Assembly (NCBI GenBank): GCA_963931085.1
Contig: OZ006973.1
Coordinates: 1,116,001-1,180,000 of the forward strand
Length of the DNA: 64,000 nt
From: UMGS1994 sp944386155
GTDB lineage: Bacteria > Bacillota > Clostridia > TANB77 > CAG-508
Direction of reading: 5' to 3'
The notes under the pieces were generated by a model. That model made no database searches. It saw only the letters and a list, made by a program, of their open reading frames with translations, and was not told the origin of the DNA. Position numbers and translations under genes: made by a program. The stretch's first letter is position 1. Each line of letters begins with the position of its first letter. Positions 36,140 through 44,268 of this stretch are shown one piece after another.

Positions 36140-36290
36140 TTAACATGAAAGCCACAATATTCCAACAGCTATAATTATTATACCGATTATAATTAACCAC
36201 CATGTAATAGGAAGTAAAATAACCATTAATGTACCGTATTCCGAAACCAATTAAACAAACAGCTATTGTCTTTTTCAAACCTCTAAACAT
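36140..36290 (-). CDS. 49-residue membrane protein upstream of spoVM, reading frame shifts +1 at CGG (36234-36236)
   Basis: The ATG at 36290 has a perfect AGGAGGT upstream. Eighteen codons (MFRGLKKTIAVCLIGFGI) lead to an in-frame CGG. In the zero frame the rest is polar nonsense. Skipping the C at 36236 gives GTLMVILLPITWWLIIIG and continues IIIIAVGILWLSC, a coherent membrane helix, with a stop at 36140, sixteen bases before the SpoVM start. The product is a basic N-terminus with one or two hydrophobic helices. Function unknown; co-transcription with spoVM suggests a sporulation role. Confidence 0.65.
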
Positions 36291-36371
36291 ATATGTACCT
36301 CCTATTACTCTTTATATATTATATTATTTGTTATATAATAATGTTATTCTTATTTGAAAGGAATTAAAAAA

Positions 36372-37019
36372 ATGAAAAATAAAAAAGATGCAATAAAAAT
36401 CATAGAAATATTAAAAGAATATTATCCTGATGCTACTTGTAGTCTAGATTTCACAACACCATTTGAAATGCTAATATCAGTAATGCTTTCTGCTCAATGC
36501 ACTGACGAAAGAGTAAACAAAACAACTCCAAATCTTTTTAAAAACTATAATACTCCTGAAAAAATGGCAAATATTGATATAAATGAATTAGAAAAAATTA
36601 TACATCCTTGTGGTTTTTATAAAAATAAAGCTAAAAATATAATTGCTTGTAGCAAACGTTTAGTAGAAGTTTATAATTCAAAAGTTCCTGACAATATTGA
36701 AGACTTGATGACACTTGCTGGAGTTGGAAGAAAAAGTGCAAATGTTATAATGCTTGAAGCATTTGATAAACCTGTTGGTATTGCAGTAGACACACATGCA
36801 AAAAGAGTATCTAATCTAGTAGGATTTTCAAAAGAAAGTGATCCTGAAAAAATCGAACAAGATTTATTAAAACAATTTCCAGAAAAGTATTATAGTGATG
36901 TAAACCATTTATTTGTATGGCATGGTAGAAATACTTGTATAGCAAGGAAACCCAAATGTGACATATGTCCTATTAATAATTACTGTAATGCATATAAAAA
37001 AAATAAATGTATAAAATAA
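36372..37019 (+). CDS. nth: Endonuclease III
   Basis: A 215-residue DNA glycosylase/AP lyase from ATG 36372 (AAAGGA nine bases upstream). The helix-hairpin-helix with catalytic lysine is LAGVGRKSANVI, the catalytic aspartate is in AVDTHAKRV, and the 4Fe-4S site at the C-terminus is C-x6-C-x2-C-x5-C (CIARKPKCDICPINNYC). It removes oxidised pyrimidines and nicks the abasic site. The length is typical. Confidence 0.95.
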   Translation: MKNKKDAIKIIEILKEYYPDATCSLDFTTPFEMLISVMLSAQCTDERVNKTTPNLFKNYNTPEKMANIDINELEKIIHPCGFYKNKAKNIIACSKRLVEVYNSKVPDNIEDLMTLAGVGRKSANVIMLEAFDKPVGIAVDTHAKRVSNLVGFSKESDPEKIEQDLLKQFPEKYYSDVNHLFVWHGRNTCIARKPKCDICPINNYCNAYKKNKCIK

Positions 37020-37038
37020 TCTTTAGAGGTGATATATT

Positions 37039-37170
37039 TTGACTAATATTAGTTGTAGTCATGATTGTATTTATCAAAAAAATGGAATATGTGAATGCGA
37101 TAATATTTCTAATAAGACTCTTTCTACTGAAAAAGATTGTATTTATTACAAAAAGCGCTCAAAAAAATAA
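37039..37170 (+). CDS. 43-residue cysteine-rich small protein
   Basis: TTG start at 37039 with AGAGGTG nine bases upstream, 19 bases after nth. The sequence has five cysteines in a C-x3-C, C-x-C, C spacing (CSHDCIYQKNGICECDN, KDCIYYKK). Small Cys-rich proteins of this C-I-Y-Q-x-x-G-x-C layout recur in Clostridia; metal binding is likely but the role is unknown. Confidence 0.65.
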   Translation: MTNISCSHDCIYQKNGICECDNISNKTLSTEKDCIYYKKRSKK

Positions 37171-37200
37171 GGAAAAGATAATCTTTTCCTTATTTTCATA
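37165..37200 (+). terminator. Terminator of the nth operon
   Basis: Perfect 14-base arms (37165-37178 and 37182-37195), overlapping the stop codon of the small Cys-rich gene. Confidence 0.75.
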
Positions 37201-37283
37201 TTCTTTCCTATAGTATATAAGTTCTATAATATTTATCTTGATATTTAATCACCTTTTATATTTTCATCTTACTTTTTACTTTA

Positions 37284-38774
37284 TTATTTATCTTCTTTTT
37301 GCTCTTTTTCTTCTTTAGAAGTATCTTTTTTTGATACTTTTTTCTCTTTTGGTTTAGACTCTTTTTTAGCTTTAGTTTTAGCTTTTTTTACTTCTTGTTT
37401 TTCTATTTCTTTTACTTCGCTTTTTTCTATATTTTCTTTAATCTTTTCATTTATTTTTTCTATATCTTCTTCACCTTTACTTATTGTTTTGTTTTTAGAA
37501 AATATTACTTGTAGTAATACGCCCATACCAATTAGTATTGAGAAGAATGCAACTATTGTTCCTATATATGGAATTATCTCTAATGCCCATAGTGCAATAG
37601 TAATTAATACTAAAACTATAGGGAATTTCATTCCTTTACTTCTATTACATAACATCGCTGAAAATGCAATTGCTGTTATAGCATTTGCTATGAATAGTAA
37701 TAACATATAAATTGGTATTAAAGTAATTCCTATACCTGCTGTAGAATTAATTAAAATTAAAACTACTGCTGCAATAGGCATTACTATTAAAGTAAATAAA
37801 CCAATTCCAATAGATTTTAATATATGTTTTCCCATATATTCTTGTGCTTTATATGTAAATTTAGAAGATATTAAAGAAATTACTATAAATACTGCAAGAG
37901 TAAATATTAAAGTCTTAAGTAAATCAATTACATATTCTAAAACTATTTCTAATGTAGATTTCTCATCTGTTACTATCTTTGTAAAATTAATATTTCCTGA
38001 TACTACGCCATCTGGCACTTCTGCTTTTTCATTTGCTTCATAATTTAAATCTTTTCCTACTAATGCTGTTTTGCTTACTTCTAATGTTCCTGCATATACA
38101 TATACACTTCTTGCCATTTCTCCACTCATTTTAATTTGTTCACCAGCAACTAAAGCATCATATGCAACAAATGAACTTTCTGAAAAGTTAATTGTCTTTC
38201 CTGCTAAATAAACAGATCTATATAGTGTGCCTTCAATTTTTGTTGATTGAGCTACTATATATACATTACCATCTACTACAGTATCTTTATTTATTGTAAC
38301 ATTATTTGCAACAATAAATAAGTCTCCTGATATAAAGTCAGAATCAATTATAACTTCATTTCCTGCTACAAAAACATTACCATAAACATTATCTTTTAAA
38401 GTATATGTTGCATCTGTTGTAGCTTTATATACATTATCATTTATTGTTTTAGCAGTACTTACTTTAGATTCTTCTTCATCTAAGCTTATAGGATCTACCC
38501 CATCAGTAATACTTGTTCTTGGCTCTATTTTTAAATCTTCTGCATTGTTCTCTATAACTACATTTTCTACATAATCTATATTCTCTCCGTTTTCAAGCTC
38601 TTTTAAAGTATTTCCTTCAGTAACATTATTAGTTTCTGATGTAACTGTATTATTCAAAATATTTTCATCTACTGTATTTACTACTGTCATATTTGCTGAT
38701 GTTGCAAAAGATATAGTCGCTATGCACATCATTAGTAAAAATACTACTATTGCTATTTTCTTTTTTAATTTCAT
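37284..38774 (-). CDS. Bactofilin-like beta-helix protein with membrane domain
   Basis: A 496-residue protein. Residues 1-25 form a signal peptide. Residues about 120-265 carry repeated short beta-strands of the polymer-forming (bactofilin-like) type (NVFVAGNEVIIDS, GDLFIVANNVTINKD, GNVYIVAQSTKIEG, RSVYLAGKTINFS). Four membrane helices follow (about 280-430). The tail is a charged K/E coil of about 60 residues. Classical bactofilins are cytoplasmic and lack membrane domains, so this is a predicted extracytoplasmic variant. Function unknown, presumably cell-envelope organisation. Confidence 0.7.
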   Translation of the reverse strand: MKLKKKIAIVVFLLMMCIATISFATSANMTVVNTVDENILNNTVTSETNNVTEGNTLKELENGENIDYVENVVIENNAEDLKIEPRTSITDGVDPISLDEEESKVSTAKTINDNVYKATTDATYTLKDNVYGNVFVAGNEVIIDSDFISGDLFIVANNVTINKDTVVDGNVYIVAQSTKIEGTLYRSVYLAGKTINFSESSFVAYDALVAGEQIKMSGEMARSVYVYAGTLEVSKTALVGKDLNYEANEKAEVPDGVVSGNINFTKIVTDEKSTLEIVLEYVIDLLKTLIFTLAVFIVISLISSKFTYKAQEYMGKHILKSIGIGLFTLIVMPIAAVVLILINSTAGIGITLIPIYMLLLFIANAITAIAFSAMLCNRSKGMKFPIVLVLITIALWALEIIPYIGTIVAFFSILIGMGVLLQVIFSKNKTISKGEEDIEKINEKIKENIEKSEVKEIEKQEVKKAKTKAKKESKPKEKKVSKKDTSKEEKEQKEDK

Positions 38775-38814
38775 TTTATATACCCCTTTCTTTATAATAA
38801 AATAATATATATAA

Positions 38815-39474
38815 TTAATTTTTTAAACTTTCTATACTATCTTTAAAATTATCTGATTCTGTAATATATTTTCCAGATACTAATATATTTGCACCAGCAT
38901 CTTTTACTAATATAGCTGTTTCTTTGTTAATACCACCATCTACTTCTATATCGATTTCTAAATCATTTAATTTAGCATATTCATTTAGTACTTCTACTTT
39001 TTTAATAGTATCTTTAATTAACTCTTGTCCGCCTTTCCCTGGTTCAACAGTCATAACTAAAACCATATGAACATATTCTATTATCTCATAAATGTCTTTT
39101 AATGGAGTATCTGGCTTTATAGCAACTCCTATCTTAATATTATTATCTCTAAGTAATCTTATAATCTCTAATGCTTCTTCTTTATCTTTTACCGCTTCTA
39201 TATGAAATGTTATTCTGTCTGGTTCTAAAGGAATATAATCTTCTATATTTTCCTTGATATTTTCAACCATTAAGTGAACATCTAAAGGAATATTAGATAT
39301 ATGTTTTATTTCTAATGCATATTCTTTCATTTGTTTTCTATTATTTTTCTTAACAAATTTTCCATCCATTACATCTATATGAAAAAAATCTGTTTTTGCT
39401 ACTTCTAAGTCATAAAAAGTTCTTACTGCTTTATCTTTGTCTACCATAAGCACTGATGTTGAAACTTCTGCCAT
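38815..39474 (-). CDS. rpe: Ribulose-phosphate 3-epimerase
   Basis: A 219-residue TIM barrel. FFHIDVMDGKFV (metal/catalytic Asp), PLDVHLMVEN, MTVEPGKGGQ (phosphate loop) and IEVDGGINKET (second catalytic Asp) are all present. It interconverts ribulose-5-phosphate and xylulose-5-phosphate. It follows prkC as in Bacillus (prkC-rsgA-rpe), but rsgA is missing between them. Confidence 0.93.
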   Translation of the reverse strand: MAEVSTSVLMVDKDKAVRTFYDLEVAKTDFFHIDVMDGKFVKKNNRKQMKEYALEIKHISNIPLDVHLMVENIKENIEDYIPLEPDRITFHIEAVKDKEEALEIIRLLRDNNIKIGVAIKPDTPLKDIYEIIEYVHMVLVMTVEPGKGGQELIKDTIKKVEVLNEYAKLNDLEIDIEVDGGINKETAILVKDAGANILVSGKYITESDNFKDSIESLKN

Positions 39475-39492
39475 CTTTTATTACTTCCTTTC

Positions 39493-39536
39493 ATTTTAAA
39501 ATAGGAATAAGGCTTTTCCTTTATGCCTTATTCCTA
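39493..39536 (-). terminator. prkC terminator
   Basis: Perfect 12-base arms (39502-39513 and 39525-39536) with ATTTTAAAAT following on the minus strand. It separates prkC from rpe. Confidence 0.7.
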
Positions 39537-39552
39537 AAAAGCTTTTATATTA

Positions 39553-41577
39553 TTAATTAACTGTCAACGTATTTTCTTTTGATAAATCCATTTCTCCTTC
39601 ATACTCTTTTTGATCATCTATATAAACTTTAATTGTAACCTCTCCCTTAGCTTTAAAAGTCTGTTTATAATTTTCGTTATTTTTATCTGATCTATTAGAA
39701 TATGTTTTACTATTTCCATCGCCATCTGTTATAATAATATCTACAAAAACATCTGTATCAACTGGATTACCTTCTTCATCAATATTAGATTCATAACCAC
39801 CTGTACGATTTTTAATATTTACTACAACTGTACCTTCTACTTCTTCAGGCAACTTATTTACTGTAATAGTAATTGTAGCACCTTCTTTAGCTTTTTTAGA
39901 GCTTTGTTTTAATACTACTCCATCATCTTCATCAGTATCTTCGTCATATGATACTTTTACTTTAAATCCAGCATTTTCAAGTTCAGTTTTAGCATCACTT
40001 TCAGATTTTCCAAGTACATCTGGAACATCAACCTTTCCATCTCCAGTACTTACATAAATAATTAATTCATCATCTGCATATAACTCTTTACCTTCTTGGC
40101 TTAATTTAATTACTAAACCTTCTTTAAGTGATTCATGAGTTTCACCTTCAACTATTACATTAGTAAATCCTAAATCAGTTAGAGTTTTTTGAACTTCTTC
40201 TAATTCTTTACCAACAATATCTTCATTTGAAGGAGTTTCTATTTTCTCTCTTTCTTCACTAACATATATAGTAAACTCTGTTGATAATTTCATTCTCATA
40301 TTATTTATTGTACTATATTCTGGATCTTGTCTAATTACATATCCAGGTTCAATTTCTTCAGAAATCTCATATTCTACTTTTAGTTCTTTCTCAAATGCTG
40401 TTTCATCATATATTGCTTGAGCTTCTTCTAAAGTTAATCTATCACCATCTTCATTTGTAACTAAATTTGGTATTAAAGCCTCTTCATCTTTATTTAGATT
40501 CATAAATAATATTGTTCCACCAAGTGCTAAACCAAATACTAATATACCTATAAGTATTACTGATAAAATTACATGTTTTTTGAAAAATGCGATTACTTTA
40601 TTTCCTTCTTTTTTATTTCTTTTTCTTGGTGGTTCTTCGAAATCTTCTTCATCTTCATTTTGTTTAGCTTTTTCATCAATATCATATAAAGTTGATAATC
40701 TTTGTGTTTGAAGATCATTTTGTTTATTAGGTAATGTAACAAAATCATCATCTGGTCTTTTTAAAGCAGTACTTAAATCTATTAACATATCTGTTGCACT
40801 TGCATATCTGTCATTAGGATTTTTTTGCATTGCTTTTAATATAATATTATTAACACTAATTGGTATTTGTGGATTTAATTTTCTAGGTTCTATTGGATCA
40901 TCTTGTACTTGCATTAATGCCACAGATACTGGTGTATCTGCATCAAAAGGAACTCTACCTGTAAGCATTTCATACATTACAACACCTAAAGAATATAAAT
41001 CTGATTTTGCATCAGTATATCCACCTTTTGCATGTTCTGGTGAAAAATAATGTACTGATCCTATTGTAGTTCCAAAAGCTGTTATAGTTGAATTTGATAC
41101 AGCTTTTGCTATACCAAAGTCTGTAACTTTTGCCATACCATCTTCAGTAATTATTATATTGTGTGGTTTTATATCTCTATGAACTATATTATGTCTGTGT
41201 GCAGTCTCTAAAGCAGAAGCTATTTGAATAGCAATGTTTACAGACCATTTCCAAGAAAACTTACCATCTTCTATGATTATTTCTTTTAAAGTTTTACCTT
41301 GAATAAGTTCCATTACTATATAATAAATATCTCCTTCATTTCCTACATCATATATAGATACAATGTTTGGATGAGTAAGACTTGCTGCTGCTTGTGCTTC
41401 TGTTCTAAATCTCTTAATAAATTCATTGTCAGTTATAAATTCATCTTTTAATACTTTTACAGCTACAAATCGGTTTAATACATGGCATTTAGCTTTATAC
41501 ACAACTGCCATTCCACCATTTCCTATTTTCTCTAGTATCTCATACCTATTTGCTAGCATTTTACCAATTAGGTTCAT
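39553..41577 (-). CDS. prkC: PASTA-domain serine/threonine kinase
   Basis: A 674-residue transmembrane kinase. The N-terminal Hanks kinase has a glycine-rich loop IGNGGMAVVYKA, VAVKVLK, the HRDIKPHN catalytic loop and VTDFGIAKA. A basic/acidic linker precedes one membrane helix (about 334-356). Three PASTA repeats (about 375-575, for example VGKELEEVQKTLTDLGFTN and VLGKSESDAKTELENAGFK) are followed by a C-terminal beta domain. PASTA domains bind muropeptides; in spore formers PrkC also triggers germination. It is coupled to prpC (33-base gap). Confidence 0.95.
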   Translation of the reverse strand: MNLIGKMLANRYEILEKIGNGGMAVVYKAKCHVLNRFVAVKVLKDEFITDNEFIKRFRTEAQAAASLTHPNIVSIYDVGNEGDIYYIVMELIQGKTLKEIIIEDGKFSWKWSVNIAIQIASALETAHRHNIVHRDIKPHNIIITEDGMAKVTDFGIAKAVSNSTITAFGTTIGSVHYFSPEHAKGGYTDAKSDLYSLGVVMYEMLTGRVPFDADTPVSVALMQVQDDPIEPRKLNPQIPISVNNIILKAMQKNPNDRYASATDMLIDLSTALKRPDDDFVTLPNKQNDLQTQRLSTLYDIDEKAKQNEDEEDFEEPPRKRNKKEGNKVIAFFKKHVILSVILIGILVFGLALGGTILFMNLNKDEEALIPNLVTNEDGDRLTLEEAQAIYDETAFEKELKVEYEISEEIEPGYVIRQDPEYSTINNMRMKLSTEFTIYVSEEREKIETPSNEDIVGKELEEVQKTLTDLGFTNVIVEGETHESLKEGLVIKLSQEGKELYADDELIIYVSTGDGKVDVPDVLGKSESDAKTELENAGFKVKVSYDEDTDEDDGVVLKQSSKKAKEGATITITVNKLPEEVEGTVVVNIKNRTGGYESNIDEEGNPVDTDVFVDIIITDGDGNSKTYSNRSDKNNENYKQTFKAKGEVTIKVYIDDQKEYEGEMDLSKENTLTVN

Positions 41578-41610
41578 ATTTTTATCTCTCCTTAATTTTA
41601 AAATTACTTA

Positions 41611-42342
41611 TTATTTGTTAATTATTAAAATTACAGTTATATTATCTAATCCCCCTGCTGCGTTTGCTTCAGATATTAGTAAATCAACTGCTATATTCTC
41701 ATCTTGTTTAATTATTTCTAAAATTCTATCTTCTCTTAACATATTAGTTAATCCGTCAGAGCAAATTACTAATATATCGTCTTTAACTAGTGCTTTATAA
41801 ATTATATCTGGTTCTACTGCTTTGTTTGTTCCGAGTGCTTTAATTAGTAAATTTTTCTTTGGATGATGAAAAGCTTCTTCTCTTGTAATTTCACCATCTT
41901 TTACTAACTTTTCAACATAACTATGATCAGTAGTGATTCTTCTCATTACATTTTTTCTAATTCTATATATTCTGCTATCTCCTACATGACCAATATATAC
42001 CTTATTCTTATATATTAAACAAACTTCTATTGTAGTACCCATATCGTGAAGTTCAACATCTTGTCTTGATTCTTCAAATATTGCGGTATTTGCAAATTCT
42101 ATTGCATCTCTTATTAGCTCTAATATTTTCTCTTTTTCTTTTGGTATTGTCAAGAACTTTTCTTTAATATATTTTTCTACAGCTGTAACTGCAACTTTGC
42201 TAGCAATTTCGCCACCTTTATAGCCACCCATACCATCTGCTAATATATATAATTTATAATTTTCTTCATTTGAAACAGAATAGCAATCCTGATTCATTGA
42301 TCTTGTCATACCAATATCTGTTTTTGTAAAAACTTTCATCAA
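41611..42342 (-). CDS. prpC: PP2C-family protein phosphatase
   Basis: A 243-residue PPM-family phosphatase. Metal-binding motifs are in DIGMTRSMNQDC, ILADGMGGYKGGE, VGDSRIYRI, CSDGLTNM and GLDNITVILI. It removes phosphate from PrkC substrates and PrkC itself. The order rlmN-prpC-prkC matches Bacillus and many Firmicutes. Confidence 0.95.
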   Translation of the reverse strand: MMKVFTKTDIGMTRSMNQDCYSVSNEENYKLYILADGMGGYKGGEIASKVAVTAVEKYIKEKFLTIPKEKEKILELIRDAIEFANTAIFEESRQDVELHDMGTTIEVCLIYKNKVYIGHVGDSRIYRIRKNVMRRITTDHSYVEKLVKDGEITREEAFHHPKKNLLIKALGTNKAVEPDIIYKALVKDDILVICSDGLTNMLREDRILEIIKQDENIAVDLLISEANAAGGLDNITVILIINK

Positions 42343-42350
42343 TTACTCTC

Positions 42351-43376
42351 CTATTTTAAGTTCTGTCTTCTTAATTGTCCACAAGCAGCATCTATATCTG
42401 AACCTAGCTCTCTTCTTATAGTTGCCACTATCCCGTTATCATTTAAAAAATCTCTAAATCTAATTATATTTTCATTTGTACTTTTGCTATATTTACCATT
42501 TTCTATTTTATTAATAGGAATTAAATTAACATGACATAGCATACCTTTTAAAAGTTTCACTAATTTTTTTGCATCATCTAAATTATCATTATCATCTTTT
42601 GCTAAAGCATATTCAAAAGATATCCTTCTATTTGTCATATTTATATAGTCTTTACAAGCTTTAATAAGCTCTCCTATATTATATGCGTTATTTACAGGCA
42701 TCATTTCACTTCTTTTTTTATTATCAGCACTATGTAGCGAAATAGAAAGTGTACATTGTATGTTTTCTTCAGCGAGCCTATAAATATTTGGAACAATACC
42801 ACTTGTAGAAATACTTATATGTCTTGCTCCTATATTTAAACCTTTCGGATTATTGATAATTCTAATTGCTTTTATTACATTATCATAATTATCTAAAGGT
42901 TCTCCTATTCCCATAAATACTATATTAGATATTTTTATACCAGTATCTCTTTCTACTGCTAAAATCTGTTCCACAATTTCCCCTGGAGTTAAATTTCTTA
43001 TAAAAGGTATTCCTGTAGATGCACAAAACTTACATCCCATTTTACATCCAATTTGTGACGATACACAAATTGAAAAGCCATGCTTGTACTCCATTAAAAC
43101 TGTTTCTATTGCATTTCCATCTAATAAATCAAATAAGTATTTTTTTGTTCCATCTTTTGATTCTAATTTCTTACTTATATTGAAATTATGAAGGAAAAAT
43201 TCATTATTAAGTTTCTCTCTTAAATCTAAAGATAGATTTGTCATATCATCAATATTAGTCACATTTTCTTTATATATCCAATTAAAAACTTGCTCTGCTC
43301 TATAAGCTTTTTCATCAAGTGCAACAAAAATTTCTTTTAAATCATCTATGTTATAGTCTTTTAAGTTTTTTTTCAA
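42351..43376 (-). CDS. rlmN: Dual-specificity 23S rRNA/tRNA adenine-C2 methyltransferase
   Basis: A 341-residue radical SAM enzyme. The cluster motif C-x3-C-x2-C is in QIGCKMGCKFCASTG near residue 115. GEPLDNYDNV and SISTSGIVP follow, and the C-terminal catalytic cysteine is in DIDAACGQLR. It methylates A2503 of 23S rRNA and A37 of some tRNAs through a methylated cysteine. It is eight bases from prpC. Confidence 0.95.
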   Translation of the reverse strand: MKKNLKDYNIDDLKEIFVALDEKAYRAEQVFNWIYKENVTNIDDMTNLSLDLREKLNNEFFLHNFNISKKLESKDGTKKYLFDLLDGNAIETVLMEYKHGFSICVSSQIGCKMGCKFCASTGIPFIRNLTPGEIVEQILAVERDTGIKISNIVFMGIGEPLDNYDNVIKAIRIINNPKGLNIGARHISISTSGIVPNIYRLAEENIQCTLSISLHSADNKKRSEMMPVNNAYNIGELIKACKDYINMTNRRISFEYALAKDDNDNLDDAKKLVKLLKGMLCHVNLIPINKIENGKYSKSTNENIIRFRDFLNDNGIVATIRRELGSDIDAACGQLRRQNLK

Positions 43377-43465
43377 GTCTAATCCCCCATATTTTTCAAT
43401 GATTATTTCGAAAATATTATATTATATTCATACATTTTTTTCAATACTTAAATTATTTTAAAGCT

Positions 43466-43936
43466 TTACTCTATAACGCTTTCATCAGTAATTCCTTTAA
43501 AAATATCTGTTATAGATTCTATATTATCTACATATGTGTATTCTTCCGAAATTTCTCCAGATTTACTTATACTATATTGCCTTTTAGTTTCTATAAAAGT
43601 TATTAAATAATCACCTTCATTTGTTTTTGAAACTTTTACATCTTTTAAAGTTCCATCATTGCTATATCCAATAACTTCTTTTATTGAAACATATAATGCT
43701 CTATCTGTAATATACGCGCCATATCCTTGTATCATACTGTCATTTAAGCATTGTTCAATTATTACATTTAATTCTTCAAGTTCAGTTTCATTTGTAGTTG
43801 TATCAATAGCTTTTTGCGTTGTATTAAAAATACCGCCATTTCCTATTGTCATATTAATAGATATACCTGCAAGAATTAACATTACTATTATAGTTATAAC
43901 TAAAGTAATTAATGTAATACCACTATTTTTTCTCAT
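43466..43936 (-). CDS. Type II pre-pilin-like protein
   Basis: A 156-residue protein with an N-terminal pre-pilin signature: basic leader MRKNS, G, then ITLITLVITIIVMLILAGISI. The G-I-T-L-I motif resembles GFTLIE cleavage sites, but the +5 glutamate is replaced by isoleucine/threonine, as in many pilin-like proteins of gut Clostridia. The remainder is a short beta-rich domain. No pilus assembly genes are nearby. Confidence 0.65.
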   Translation of the reverse strand: MRKNSGITLITLVITIIVMLILAGISINMTIGNGGIFNTTQKAIDTTTNETELEELNVIIEQCLNDSMIQGYGAYITDRALYVSIKEVIGYSNDGTLKDVKVSKTNEGDYLITFIETKRQYSISKSGEISEEYTYVDNIESITDIFKGITDESVIE

Positions 43937-43956
43937 ATTATACTCCTATTTTATCT

Positions 43957-44124
43957 TATGTATTAGTTGTTAAATTTGTATTTACACTATTTTCAATTAC
44001 ATTTTCGTTTTGCACAGTTGTTGGAGCTTCTCCTATTACCATTGACAAAGCAAAAGCACCAATAATAAGCAAAACAATTATTGTAATAACTAACATAACT
44101 AGTCCAATTCCTTTTTCATTCATA
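43957..44124 (-). CDS. 55-residue pilin-like small membrane protein
   Basis: The ATG at 44124 with GGAGG upstream encodes MNEKGIGLVMLVITIIVLLI and then an Asn/Thr-rich tail ending NSVNTNLTTNT. The leader E-K-G-I-G-L plus hydrophobic helix mirrors that of the downstream pilin-like protein 20 bases away. It is probably co-transcribed with it. Function unknown. Confidence 0.6.
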
Positions 44125-44184
44125 AAAATTCCTCCATTAAGTTAGTGTAATTTTATCATTTACAAATTTTATATTCAATAGATA

Positions 44185-44227
44185 AAGTAAAAAATAGTAG
44201 CATTTCATCATTTCGCCACTATTTTTT
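44185..44227 (-). terminator. tyrS terminator
   Basis: Thirteen-base arms (44189-44201 and 44215-44227, one G-U wobble) ending in TTTTTT on the minus strand. Confidence 0.75.
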
Positions 44228-44268
44228 AATCTTCATTTAAATTAAAATTATTTATTTTTAACAAGTAC

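Noticed and set aside
17208..36290. Ordinary random sequencing indels as the cause of all five frame breaks
   Set aside because: Random indels would differ in base, direction and context and favour homopolymers. All five are one extra C before GGN in the glycine phase. A motif-specific base-calling artefact is still possible and is kept as the main alternative.
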